Shown here one piece after another: positions 1 through 10,980 of a stretch of DNA of 64,000 nucleotides. The position numbers were made by a program, and so were the translations under genes. The notes below the pieces were generated by a model. The model was given only the letters and a program-made list of their open reading frames with translations. It made no database searches and was not told where the DNA came from. The stretch covers positions 663,711 to 727,710 of the forward strand of contig WHUX01000012.1 in NCBI GenBank assembly GCA_015179025.1, given 5' to 3'. Within the stretch, counting starts at the first letter, position 1. The number at the start of each line of letters is the position of its first letter. This DNA is from Terfezia claveryi (Eukaryota; Ascomycota; Pezizomycetes; Pezizales; Pezizaceae).

Positions 1-548
1 TATAAGGCACTGAGCAAGAATATATTGCCCGGAGCAAGCATATGAGGCACCGAGCAAGGATATATTGCCTAGAGCAAGCATATAAGACACCACCGAGCAA
101 GCCAATATTGTCCGGCGCAAGCATATAAGGCACTGAGCGAGCATATGTTGCCCGGAGCAATATGAGGCACCGAGCAAGCATATATTGCCTGGAGCAAGCA
201 TATAAGGCACTGAGCAAGAATATATTGCCCGGAGCAGGCCTATAAGACACCACCGAGCAAGCCAATATTGTCTGGAGCAAGCATATAAGGCACTGGGCGA
301 GCCTATATTGCCCGGAACAAGCATATAAGGTACTGAGCAAGAATATATTGCCCGGAGCAAGCATATGAAGCACCGAGCAAGGATATATTGCCTAGAGCAA
401 GCATATAAGACACCACCGAGCAAGCCAATATTGTCCGGCGCAAGCATATAAGGCACTGAGCGAGCCTATGTTGCCTGGAGCAAGCATATGAGACACCACC
501 GAGTAAGCCAATATTGTCCGGAGCAAGCATATAAGGCGCTGAGCAAGT
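1..548. repeat. Higher-order minisatellite of ~40/43-bp units
   Basis: Thirteen consecutive units plus a partial one fill the first 529-548 bases. Most units are 40 bp; one is 37 bp and four are 43 bp. Three unit types can be told apart: A (tataaggcactgagcaag start), B (tatgaggcaccgagcaag start) and C (tataagacaccaccgagc start, 43 bp because of an extra ACC). The order is roughly A-B-C-A-B-A-C-A-A-B-C-A-C-A, so the array has higher-order structure. Each 40-mer itself looks like two diverged 20-mers, since both halves end in a GAGCAAG-type motif. The array begins before the window. There are no spacers and no cas genes, so it is not a CRISPR array. The open frame on the minus strand across the array is a by-product of the period. 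Confidence 0.95.
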
Positions 549-671
549 ATCTACAAGAGTCTGGGACCGAGAACAGTGTTCCGGCAGTGTTCCGGAATGT
601 TTTTGTTGAGATGTTCAAAAATCAATTTCCATTCAAAAACAAATACTTTTCTATATAGTATTACATATTCT

Positions 672-817
672 GCTCCGAAGCCACTAGCGTATTGCATAGT
701 TTCCACGCTAGTTCCTCCGAGCTCGGAGGAACTAGCGTGGCAATTTCGGAGTAGGTTACTACCAGACTCTTAGCCGTAGCACTAAAATAATTACAGCGTA
801 GGCACTAAGAGTCTGGT
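672..817. repeat. Nested palindromes / inverted repeats
   Basis: Positions 703-740 form a perfect 38-bp palindrome with no loop, centred on GAG/CTC. It lies inside a longer imperfect inverted repeat: ctccgaa near 673 pairs with ttcggag near 746. Directly downstream, accagactcttag (761-773) is repeated inverted as ctaagagtctggt (805-817), enclosing 31 bp. Together they could fold into two adjacent hairpins. A degraded MITE or a transposon terminus is possible. No coding frame overlaps convincingly. Confidence 0.85.
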
Positions 818-1009
818 CACGAGAGCACCTTTTTTGATAATAATATATAAGTCTATCAAGTTACCCAAAACATACCTTCCACAAAGCATCTTTCCTAAAG
901 CAGTGGTGTGCAATATAAGTAAATGTTAAAAAAAAAAAAAAACTCAAAGCTACTGAAATGTTTACTGACTAGGTTACTGTTGATTACCTTGACATTGGAG
1001 ATGTTCACA

Positions 1010-1699
1010 TCAGGCTTCCCCAGCCCTTTCGGTCTTCGTGCGATCCACCATACCATCAGTATACCTTCTTCGTCGTCGAGGCTGCTCCTCAAGAGAGTAT
1101 ATCAGCTTCCGCCGTAATGGTACACCAGCATGACGTTGACACGGGCTCGACCAAGTGTTGTCTAGATCTCGATAACTAATCGGAAATTTTTCTTGTAGTG
1201 GAGAGCCTCTTGCCTTTAGATCTTCCTCATCCCATATCCGAGGTTTCCATTGAAGACTAAGTCGATACCGACGGTGTCTTGGAAGGGCAAAGTCGGTCAC
1301 TTGTGGGGTGTAGCGTCGAGGGGGTGTTGATGGCGGACTAGTGGCCCATTTCGTCTTGGCAGGGGTCTGGATCTTGATCAGTGGTGTGGTTTGTTGTTGA
1401 CTGGAGAGCGACGCACAAGGGCTGTCGAATTTGCTCGGGGAAGCCCAAACTCGTGGGATGTCACCAGTAGTTTTCGTTCTGCAGCGTGGGACAGCTACCT
1501 CTTCTACCGTGGGTTGTCTAACCTTCTGCTTTTGTGGGGTAAGGGGGGTGCGCGGTTGGGCTTGAGGTGGGTATTCAAGGCCAGGCGCTTGATATTCAGG
1601 GGTGCGGCGGAAGCTGAAAGGCAATGATTCTATGGGTTCAGGCATGTTGAGAATTTGCCTTTGTAGTCTTTGTGCACCAGTCTTAGGTATTGTGGTCAA
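1010..1699 (-). CDS. Hypothetical basic, proline-rich protein (229 aa)
   Basis: An uninterrupted 229-codon frame from ATG at 1699 to a stop at 1010. The product is rich in Pro, Arg, Ser and Thr (PPSTPPRRY, TPLTPQKQK, EEQPRRRRRY), strongly basic, and has no signal peptide or membrane segment; it is probably largely disordered. An alternative start lies at the second Met (MPEPIESLPF). I recognise no domain. The frame is much longer than its neighbours in this AT-moderate stretch and lacks low-complexity triplet runs, which favours a real gene, but additional exons cannot be excluded. The shorter plus-strand frame over the same bases is taken as a shadow. Confidence 0.4.
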   Translation of the reverse strand: MTTIPKTGAQRLQRQILNMPEPIESLPFSFRRTPEYQAPGLEYPPQAQPRTPLTPQKQKVRQPTVEEVAVPRCRTKTTGDIPRVWASPSKFDSPCASLSSQQQTTPLIKIQTPAKTKWATSPPSTPPRRYTPQVTDFALPRHRRYRLSLQWKPRIWDEEDLKARGSPLQEKFPISYRDLDNTWSSPCQRHAGVPLRRKLIYSLEEQPRRRRRYTDGMVDRTKTERAGEA

Positions 1700-3668
1700 T
1701 ATGCAAGTGCTGGTAATATAATCTACTGTACTTTATCCATAGTATAGCACTTCTCGACTTCCTTTATAAAACACGCGAGTGGCCATTCCTTCGGTCATGT
1801 GTAGTAAACTAACAAACAAACTTCCGGTGATCGGGTCTTTCATAAGTCTGGTTGGCACGTACCCAGACCCTCGTAAGATCGTGTGGTTTAGAGTGTGCTG
1901 TATGTTCCACCCTGAGATTCCATTGCACGTGGCCATGCCCAGGTTTGCTTTGTACGAAACTAGAGATAGAAATATGCCCAAACCCAAATAACGATACACA
2001 TAACGTAATTTGGTATTGTTCAGAGGATGCCAGCCCCGATTATCTCCAAATACAATCTGTATTCTGAGTGCAGTTAGTTTGATTAACGAAATAGGACACT
2101 AGATCGTCTTTGTGACATGTATGGTTGACTGTGCATTAGGTGCAAATATAGGTATACTTATACTCACTCAAGATGATATCTATTAGTTTCAAGGAGATAT
2201 ATTGCAGAAGACGAATCCGTGTGGGGCTTTTCAATGCATTCGCTAATAGAGTCTATTGGAAGTGAGTTTTCTGTATCATTTGATGAATGCTGTGGATACG
2301 TAATTTGGGGCGAGAAATAATACTCACAGAAGCCTTAACTTTCAAGACATTGTGATCAGTGAAAGGGTTTCAGCTCCGAAAATGGGCTTACGGTCAAAGG
2401 TCTGTGAATGACCACTTTCTTATAAGCAAAACTCATCAGCTTTGAGAATGCAAAAGACTAAGCTGCAAATATATATAGATAGATACTCCGCAGTTGAAGT
2501 GATTGTACGACAAGGGTTGGTTAGGAGTACTATTGCATAGTAGGTGGATTTGATTTAACGTTGATCGTGTATACGTTATCAATATGGTCAGTTTTGATGT
2601 AAAACAGAGGTTGCTTACAGATTTCAGTTCGACCTGGCATAGCATTATGATAATTTATTCCTGCTAAGTAATCATGGAGGCATGTTCATCCGGGTAAAGA
2701 TTACCGCACCAGTCTTAACCTCATCTCATGCAGTCGATGTATATTACATTAAGGGACGTGGCGTTCCTGAATCAGTTCTGTAGATCCATGTGGAACTATG
2801 TATAGATGAAGGTATGCAGGACAGATTAAGTACATTGTACTCTGTAGTGTTAAACTGATTGAAAAAAAAAAGGAATATTGGTCTTACTTGGGATGTTATT
2901 CATTTTTAGAGCACGTGCATTGCTTAGTTAAAGCCATGCGCCGCCTTGTGTTACCGAAATTAACCTAGGTTTAGTATAGTGTACTTCCTATCTTGGGATT
3001 TTCTCTATGGCAAATTTAAGCTTCTGTTACAAAATAATTAACCAATCTCAACTCTTCTAACTATCACCCTGATACCTAAGGACTGTGGAAATGAGCATTA
3101 TTTATCGCTAATTTTTACGCTTTCGAGGATATAGGGCTACAAGAGGCAATTGACATTTGGTTTTTCTCTCGGGTAATCTATTCTAGAAGTCGTGTTGGGT
3201 CCCAAATGTCTGAGGATATGCACTTCCCCGGTTGTTTTTCATTGTAAAAGAAACTGAACCATCAGTATAAGCGCGGTCACATTGCAAATAGCCGGCAGAA
3301 CTAAGAGATCCCAGCCTTTCGGCCGGCTACCGTTTCACCTTAACTCTACATGTGCAGTGACTACATAATATATAGATACTCACCGTATAGATACTCACTG
3401 GTCTCAAATATCATTCAGTTTTGTATCATTCTTCACTCTGGGTTTCCTCCAGTTAAAGGTATAGCAAGCAGCCTTTATTTTTACTGTGCTTTCTGTTTTC
3501 TGTTCATTTCACCTTCATTTCAACTTTTCTTCGGTGTTGGTGATACCCAGTGGGTTGAATCTTTTGAATAAAATAAAGGTAATATATACGGCTTGGGACA
3601 TTTCGAAGCATCTTCGAAGCCTGCTAAGCCGCGTATTATATCCTAACCGAAGGATCAGATTATTCACA
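1700..3668. other. Intergenic, no supported gene
   Basis: Only short frames (under 90 codons) with stop-rich surroundings. At 1844-1880 there is a copy of the dispersed motif AGTCTGGTTGGCACGTA followed by CAGACCCTCGTAAG; the GTCTGG and CCAGAC halves could pair as a small hairpin. The last few hundred bases presumably hold the promoter and 5' UTR of the gene starting at 3669; no specific element is identifiable. Confidence 0.6.
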
Positions 3669-5932
3669 ATGCCAACTTATCACACTCTCAAAACTCTCGT
3701 TCTTGCAAGCTTAGCCTCTTTTCCTAGTTTGGCTTATGGCCACAAAGATGCCGTGAAACTGTTTCCACAGGGGGCAACTCGTGGGACCACACTCGTTCCA
3801 TATTTCACCCCCAGGCCACTAGCCAAGAGAGTCCAGGTCGGATTTAAAGAGACGGTGAATAGCATTCAACTTCCAGAATTGGGACAAAGCGTTGAGTTAT
3901 TATATGGAGAAGGTAAATATACCCAAATATTATTCATAAATCAAGTCATGTACTTTGGGGCTCAGAATTGACACATACATAAAATGATACAAGATCTAGG
4001 AGAAGTTCCATCAACAACCGATCCATTCATCACAATAATTGAGTTTTTGCCAGCGCCGAACCGAGCTATTCTCTTACTAGAAGAATATATTGTGAGCCCT
4101 TGGCATGATGGTAACATCATAAATGTGGCCAAGTGCGAGGGCTCTTTGCCCAAACTGGACCGCGTGATACTGGATATGGTGAAAAATGAGCAGAAGGTAC
4201 AAATATTCAATCGCTGGCTTACCAGGGTTTCGAAAGCTGAGGAGCTTGTGGTGGTCACTTCCGACATCATGCGTGGTTGTGGAAGTAAAGAAAGGAAAGC
4301 CTTCCTGTGAGTGCTCAGCCTAATCCAGGATTAAATTCCAACTCAACCTGAACTACCTTTATAACCTTTCATTCGCCTAGGGTCAATTCTGTCATTACTG
4401 AGGGCACTTTGACTACGTTGGATGTAACGCCGATTGAGTGGTCTATGATTTCCCTGAAGATGTCAGTGGAATTCGGAAGGCTTTCCACAACTTCACTAAC
4501 CAAACGCCTTGACCCTGGACTGGTGAGCAAGGTTCTTCGACGAAATGAAAAATCCACTACCACTACCACAGGAAAGACGCCGAAGGCCGGTAACGATGAC
4601 GATGACGGCGTAAAAACTGAAGGGTTGATCAAGATTCAACCTGACATCAAGCAGCGCCTTCGGATATTTCCCCTTCCGAATATCATGCCTACCATTAACA
4701 TGAGCCTCCCCTTTGACATCCCGTTTCTTCCGGAGGAGGACGGCCAGAATAGCGAAACAAAACAGGACCCAGGCCTTACTGTTACATGCGTGGATTGCAC
4801 TCTCAGCGGTGTTATGAGTTACTACGGAAAGCTAGATGCGGACCTCACATTCACAAGTGGCCTCAAGCTCAACCAGGCGTATATTGTTGTAAATGTAACT
4901 GAGGACCTGAAGGCAACGGTAAATCTCGAGGTTGCAACTGGTGAACGGCCTTTCCAATATTCCTTGCAGCAAAGCATTTTTCCTGCGCTCGGTTCTCAAA
5001 CTGGAATTGTTCTAGCTTCATTCGGTGTCACTGGAGTCATCGAAATCAGACCCTATTTCGACTATGCCATCGGAGGTAGCATTGAAGTCGGGGCGCCAAA
5101 GACCAATGTGACTTTCGGCGGGGAGTTGCGTGTAAAAAAGGGTGCAACATTACGATGGGATTTAGCACAGGAAACAAGCTCACAGAGTGGATGGGATGTT
5201 GAGGTGACCACTTTCCCCATGAAGATCAACGAAGCGGATAAGGGCAACTTCACACTCGGCCTCAACATCTCATCGATCCCTTCGATCCAGATGAGCCTTG
5301 AGATTGGTTCTGCACTTGGTGAAGCTCCAATTCAAGTGGGTGCAAAGCTTGCAATGATTCTGCCCCGGCTATACACCAAATCTACACTAGTACGGGAAGT
5401 GACGGCATTGTGTACACCACCCGGGCCGGATGACTTCACATATCTTCCCTATGGTATTGAATTTGAGTCCGGCATTTACACAGCCTTGATCGGGGAGCTT
5501 TTTGCCACCGTCGATTTCGACCTGGGCACTGGGAACGTGACATTAAGTGCAAATGCCGCTTATGAATACATCATCTGGGAGAAAACGTTTCCATTCAAGG
5601 ATGCTTGCTTCCTCTTCGGGGACTCGAAAACTGGGCAAGGTGTACTCCGTGACACTAGTCTACCTGATACTGTGGGAGAATGGGTGTTTGATATTCAGAA
5701 GATTGAAGCAAAATTTAAACAGTCGGGAGAGATCCCAGCGGGTATTGACACGAAGAAATTGTCTGAGGTGCAAGGGCTGCCAGAGGACCTTAGAACTGCG
5801 TTGGTGAAGCTGAATGACAAAAATAATACACCGAACGCGACAACGGGCCACTCGCAAGATAACAGCGGGTTGAGGTTGGAAGTGAGTATTTGGACGATGG
5901 CAATTGTTGCATTTGGGAGTGCATTCTTTTGA
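3669..5932 (+). CDS. Secreted, probably GPI-anchored protein of unknown function (~700 aa, 3 exons)
   Basis: Exons 3669-3912, about 4000-4306 and 4381-5932 join in frame. Intron 1 is GTAAAT...CTAG (an alternative in-frame acceptor at 3993 adds two residues). Intron 2 is GTGAGT...CTAG. All three exons then read as one frame of about 700 codons. Residues 1-24 are a classic signal peptide (MPTYHTLKTLVLASLASFPS, then LAYG). The C-terminus ends in a hydrophobic stretch (IWTMAIVAFGSAFF) after a small-residue region (DNSG), as in GPI-attachment signals. Several N-glycosylation sequons (NVT, NFT, NIS) and a CVDC pair start the conserved-looking middle domain. The domain is predicted to be beta-rich. 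It resembles fungal GPI-type proteins carrying domains of unknown function, but I cannot name the family with certainty. Likely location: cell wall or plasma membrane outer face. It converges with the GH17 gene downstream. Confidence 0.85.
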
Positions 5933-6389
5933 TATGTATGCATGAAAATACAGAGGGTCATGTCATATAATTTAGGATTTGCAGTTATCTCTGGCTTGGA
6001 GAGTTTTGTGACTGCCTATTTTCGAAAGGAGTCGGGGTGGCGTGTTTTATGATAGGCATGTGTGAAGGAAAAGGCTTTTGGCCCCTTGAGGATTGGTTAA
6101 AAAAATGGAATAAATTATGTTATCTGAAAAGCTCAAGAACTCAAAAACGGAATTTACTGTGTTCTAATGCTAGGCTGATTTATTTTGGGGGGTGATTTAA
6201 ACAAATTTACTATGCATCTCCCACGGATATCAATGTCACCACAGATTGAGGAGCGGATAAACTAGTAAAACTTTAACATAAAAAAAAAGAAAAAAGAAAA
6301 AAAAGAAGTACTCCGGTAGTTCCACAGAAATCCCCGAGATGGGCTTCTGTGAGATCATAGCCGAATAAGTTGCAATTCATAGCTATATC
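5933..6389. other. Convergent 3' intergenic spacer
   Basis: Lies between the ends of the plus-strand GPI-type gene and the minus-strand GH17 gene. It contains an A-rich tract around 6281-6307 (aaaaaaaagaaaaaagaaaa). It presumably holds the two 3' UTRs; no gene or repeat was recognised. Confidence 0.6.
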
Positions 6390-7497
6390 CTAGCAAATCA
6401 TCTCGAACTTCCTCTCATTTGCACCAGCCCTCAACACACCCCAATTCTGTTCTGCTCCTCCAACACCTCCCATATCGGGCTTATTAGGCTCATCTACCCC
6501 CTCAAACCACACCCAGGGAATTTTCTCTTTGTGCATCCAACATCCAACATCCTTCCAGTATTTCTCAGCATTTGGTAAATCACCGAATGAAGCCCCATAG
6601 ACTCCTACACTAGGCCACCCGGTCTCTCCAAAAGCAATCACCTTATCGGGGTCATCGGCTAGGAGGTCACGGAACTTGTGCAGGACTTGGGTCATCTGAA
6701 TTTGTGCATCATCAACATGGGTTTGAGTCCAAAATGGATAGGTATTGACATTGACGTGGTCAGCGGCCTGCAGGACCTGTTGATTGTAAGGGAGAGCAAG
6801 GGAACTACCGGTATCGGCACAACCAACGGGAATTCCCGTGAGCCCAAATTCATTTTGAACCATTTGCTTAATATCGCATATCTGGGAACTTATTTCCCAT
6901 GCGCTCATCTCCCCGCGGTATAAGTGCTCGCTGCCAACACTAATCCCCGCGAGCCAAGTATAAGCATCTGGGAATGCTTGGAGAGCCTGGCGAAGGGCTT
7001 CTTTCTCCTGCTCGTAACGACCACCACGACCAGTCCAGAGCGTGGCCCAGATTTTTGTGTTGGTGTTGATAGCTGCTGGGATGGCTTTGAAGAAGCCCCC
7101 ACAGTCACTAGTGGAGAAAAGCTTGAAGACGACTTGTGGGAGCCCTAGGGATGCGACGGCGGCTGACAGTTGCTCGAACTCATGCTGCCAATGGTGGGGA
7201 AGTTTGCAGGTCAGGTCAGGCTAGACGAATTAGTAACAGGCACTGTGGACCAAGCGGTCCGGGGACAAGAAGTATGAATATGTCGATCATGAAACGACAT
7301 AAACCGAACGTGCCGGGTGAAATGAGACCTACATTATGAAGTCCCAGATTGAAGCCACCATAATACCGGAGTTGTGCCTCTGGATTGAAAATATTATTGG
7401 GGCATGCGCTACGGCCATCCACTAGAGTGGGTTGGGAAAGCAAAACACCCACGACGGTAGCTATAGTAGCGGAGGGCAAGGCTATGGAAAACTTCAT
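6390..7497 (-). CDS. GH17 beta-1,3-glucanase/glucanosyltransferase, BGL2-like (331 aa)
   Basis: Exon 1 is 7497-7333 (55 codons) and exon 2 is 7220-6390. The intron 7332-7221 starts GTAGGT and ends CTAG, phase 0. The protein begins with a signal peptide (MKFSIALPSATIATVVGVLL) and then the family N-terminal strand FNLGLHN. Known from the GH17 family: the acid/base is the Glu of the VGSE motif (here ISVGSEHLYR, about E153) and the nucleophile is the Glu of GETGWPS (about E254). Both are present. The ending (FEGVDEPNKPD, NWGVL) matches the yeast Bgl2 layout, about 313 aa in yeast. Expected role: cutting and transferring beta-1,3-glucan chains in the cell wall. No GPI signal or Ser/Thr-rich tail is visible, so a soluble or wall-associated enzyme. 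It looks intact. Confidence 0.95.
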
Positions 7498-9095
7498 ATC
7501 GAAAAAGTGAACGCTAATTACTAGAGAGAAGAAACTTTTGCGAAGATTCAAGGTGGGTGAGAGGATTTGGTTTATAAATCCCATGTTGGTTTTTCATATG
7601 TTCCTTCTCGGAAGTTTTGCTGGCAGGAATCCTAGAATTACCCTCAAGTTGAGAAAGCTAGAAGTCTGTCCGTCGTCACAATGTTTAATTAATCATATCA
7701 TGAATATAAACCGAAAGAATTAGGAGAAGACAACTATATCGACCTCACCACAGGCAGGAATATTCTGGAAGTATAATTATAAATGCCCATTCCCGATCCA
7801 AGTAATGGTTCAGAGAAACGTCTATCTGCTCTGTGCAAACAAAAAATAGTAGGGACAGGTCAACGTGAATACATACCGGCTCATAGCACTACTCCTTCTA
7901 AATCTATTCTTGCTGGTATCTGTACATGTCAAAGCGCATTTCAAAATCCGTCCCAGTCAGAATTAGTTGTTCAGAGAAATTATATTACAAGCAGCACTAG
8001 AATATATACTAATAACGCATGTGATTCTCTTCTAAGTCCTTACTCGAAGTCAATAGTCCTGTTCTCTGCTACCAAGACCAATTTGGGCTAGTCTTGGGAA
8101 ACCGGTGCTGACTAGTACGAGTGCAGTTCCTTACAATAAAGTGTAGGGGCTTCATCCTCCTACAAGAAAAGGTACGGAAAGAACAAGTGAAAGGTGTTCT
8201 GTAAAGTAATTCGTCATTTAGCTTTGTAGTCGTCAAGAAGCCTATTTGGATTAGGGCCACTCTATCATGTGTGTCCACAGCGGAGGGGGAATTTTGCCGG
8301 GCGCACGTGTCTTTCCGCCACCGCGGGTTAAAATCTAATGAAAGTGCAGTGGAAGGTAGAGAATCCCTCCTTTGGATGGTACTGTGATTTTTTTTTTATT
8401 TTAAAAAAACCTATTATAATATGCACGCTTTTAGTGCTGCATGCACACTTCCCAAGGTGAGAGCAATCTAGTCTTATGCATTACCCTGAAGCCAAGGCAG
8501 GTGGAGGAGTCTCTGATCCGCAAGGGTCCTTATATTATGATTCGTATATTAACTAGGGCATCTTTGTGAACTGCCTTTTCAAGGAAAGATGCTGATCGTG
8601 TTACGGCATACCGGATATGTGTTCCTCGATTTCCTAGAAAGCTCGACACATGCAGGGATAATCATGCTAGTCGTTGATATAAATTTTCAGTAGCTGTCAA
8701 TGCCTCGGCTAAAAAATTGAACTATAGAAGAAGTGGTACCGTAAGATTATTGAATATGGAGAACTCACACCCATAGCGCTTAATTCAACCCTGCAGCGGC
8801 GGCTTAAGTAGCTTGAGGCACAAAATTGTTGATTTCGCGATAGGTTGTCCGGGGTGACTTTGGGAACTGCCAGCAAAGTAAAGAGATGCTCTGCCGCAGT
8901 TATATTGGTCTAAAATAATTAACAACAAGTATGTGAATTCAAACCCTCCAAGCGATAAACGACATGCCAAGAAATAAGAACACCACCAATCAGTTATGAG
9001 CACTGGCAGAACCGAGACATGTTCTGGAAATAAATAATACCCTATCTCCTGCAAAAAAATCCGCAACCGACACGCCAGAAAAAATACTGGAACCC
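7498..9095. other. Intergenic, no supported gene
   Basis: About 1.6 kb between the start of the GH17 gene and the end of the ERD2-like gene. It contains the GH17 promoter region on the right of 7497 and homopolymer tracts near 8390-8410. Short frames occur on both strands, but none has a recognisable domain or a consistent intron structure. Confidence 0.55.
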
Positions 9096-9141
9096 TTAAT
9101 CACCTCTTCTATCCCGAATTTCGTTAGCTGTCATGCGATTC

Positions 9142-9173
<32 letters not shown>

Positions 9174-10349
9174 ACTACCGGCGAGCACGATTCCTTCTTC
9201 ATCGTTCACGGCTCCCCCATGCTGCCATACAATCGTATTGTCATCTTCATCATCACTATCTCCACCAACAAGTACCCGACCTTCTTCTTCGGTACCATCC
9301 CGTCGCGCACCGGTACGAGAACTCCGGTGTCCCCTTTCCGCATTCTCATATCCCGCTTCTTCGTCATCATACCTTCCTCCCGTAGGCCCCCTCGCTAGGA
9401 TCTCTCCAATACCACCTTCATCCGCACTAACACTCACACCACCCCTTCCTCCGGGTCGCCGCACTCCGCGGGACGCCCCAAATCGATCTCTTGCCCAGTC
9501 CCTCCAGCTTCCTCCGGTGGTTCCCTTTAATGCCCTCTCGCCTTCATGTGAACCGAAAACCCATCTTAGTAAAAGTCCACCAGTCACCCAATCCTCGTGG
9601 TCGAGAACACCTCCGGACCGGAGCTTGACACGCTGTCGCCGCCAGTAGACCCACGCAAATTCGAGGTACATGTATGTCTGAACAACTGCAGCGATGGCAG
9701 GTAAGGGGTCGAACCATCCGGTTTTAATTCGCCGCTCAATCCAGTTGAGGATGTAGAGGAAGCGGTAGCTACCTAGGGCGAGGAGGTAGTATGAGTTGAT
9801 TACTGTCGGGGTGGAGATGTGGGAGAGGAGAGAAAGTTGCGGGAGGAGGTGGAGAGCTTCTATGGGATAGGAAATATTCCACAGAATCTACACTTTGTTA
9901 GCAATGTTACATTTCCGGGAATTATCGGGGGATGGCACGGTTGTAAATTCAAATCCTCTCCGTCCCGCTGAACCCCAGTCTTTCTTGTAGACGATCAAGC
10001 CTCCAAACAACCCCACCACTACCCCAATAACGAGAATCCACCCCGTCACCCTCCACTCCTTCTCCCCTTCACGACTCCTAGGAAACTTCTTCAACATGAT
10101 GTATAGCGTGTACAAGCTCGTAAGAATGTAAAATATTTTCAAAGTTGTGTTGTACCAGTCAAATGTGAATGTCCAGAAGAGATCAAGGTATCTGAGGCAG
10201 AAGACAAGGAGGTAGAGGATCTGTGTGAGAAACGAGATACCTTCAGCGGAGCGTAGTCGGTGGATGGTGGTGATGAGGATGAGCTTGGATGAGAGATGGG
10301 TGAAGTCCCCAGCGATACGGAAAAAGTTCTTGTTTTCGAAGACCTCCAT
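9096..10349 (-). CDS. ERD2/KDEL-receptor-like protein with long acidic C-terminal tail (~400 aa)
   Basis: Exon 1 is 10349-9939 and exon 2 is 9887-9096. The 51-nt intron 9938-9888 begins GTGCCA, has a GCTAAC branch site and ends TAG; it removes an in-frame stop. The ATG at 10349 is preferred because the ERD2 fold starts just after it (FFRIAGDFTHLSS). Family hallmarks seen: FFR near the start, RYLDLF, the ILWNISYPIEALHLLPQL segment (ILW..S...E...LPQL in KDEL receptors), YYLLALGSYRFLYILNW and a terminal membrane helix. Several polar residues that line the receptor cavity in KDEL receptors appear conserved. The usual protein is about 212 aa; this one continues about 165 residues as a Gly/Asp/Glu-rich cytosolic tail with a run of ten or more Asp encoded by GAT/GAC triplets (9133-9177). 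It is probably a divergent Golgi-ER retrieval receptor paralogue; ligand specificity is unknown. Confidence 0.88.
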
Positions 10350-10789
10350 GCTGGGCCCGAGGGAGAGGTCTGGTCTAGATCTGCTAATGAGATGACAGAT
10401 GACCTGTCTGTAGAGCTTCCAGTCTCCCTGTCGTTCGAGAATGTGGAGTAGATTGTCGGAGATGGTTTGGTGGTTCCGTTTGTGGAGTCCTTTGCTTGCG
10501 TAAGACTCGGAATGTTGCTGAGCCACAATCCCTCTACGAGGGTCTGATCGAGACTAAGCCACAATTCTTAGTCGCCGGTTGGCGTTTGAGCTTCTTTGAC
10601 GTAGAATTTCACACTATGTATACGAACCTAGATGCCAGTGCCGTCTGGAGGTGACGAGTCGACTTGGACTTGTTGTTTACTTCTCCAAGTGCATCACACT
10701 GACGTTACTAGGGGAAAGTTGAGGAGAAAATCATCAAAATACCCATTGAGTACGGAGTAATACAACTCCATAGAAATGCGCAGAAACAT

Positions 10790-10980
10790 TAGTCTGGTTG
10801 GCACCAGAAACATAGCTTAAGACAACTATTAATCAAGAAATATCTAAACTTGGCAGCTGCATCACCCAGATCTAATCAAGCTAGTCTGGTTGGCACAACA
10901 CCCTCCTTTGTGTTGACTAAATCAAGCGCTCCATTAATTAGCTACACGCGCTGCCATTTGGTTCTTAGTCTGGTTGGCAT
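10790..10980 (+). repeat. Three direct copies of a dispersed 14-mer TAGTCTGGTTGGCA
   Basis: Identical cores start at about 10790, 10883 and 10967, spaced 92 and 84 bp apart. The intervening sequence is not repeated. Related copies lie at 1844-1860, 21782-21795 and 34206-34216. Another spans the copia-1 insertion point, where joining the flanks of 16533 and 21652 recreates the motif. The motif may be a transposon terminus or a retained target sequence. Confidence 0.75.

Noticed and set aside
1..548. CRISPR-like array
   Set aside because: Units are contiguous without unique spacers, the genome is eukaryotic, and there are no cas genes.
9133..9648. 171-codon plus-strand Ser-rich frame
   Set aside because: It is the complement of the Asp/Gly-rich tail of the ERD2-like gene, which has a conserved domain and an intron on the minus strand.
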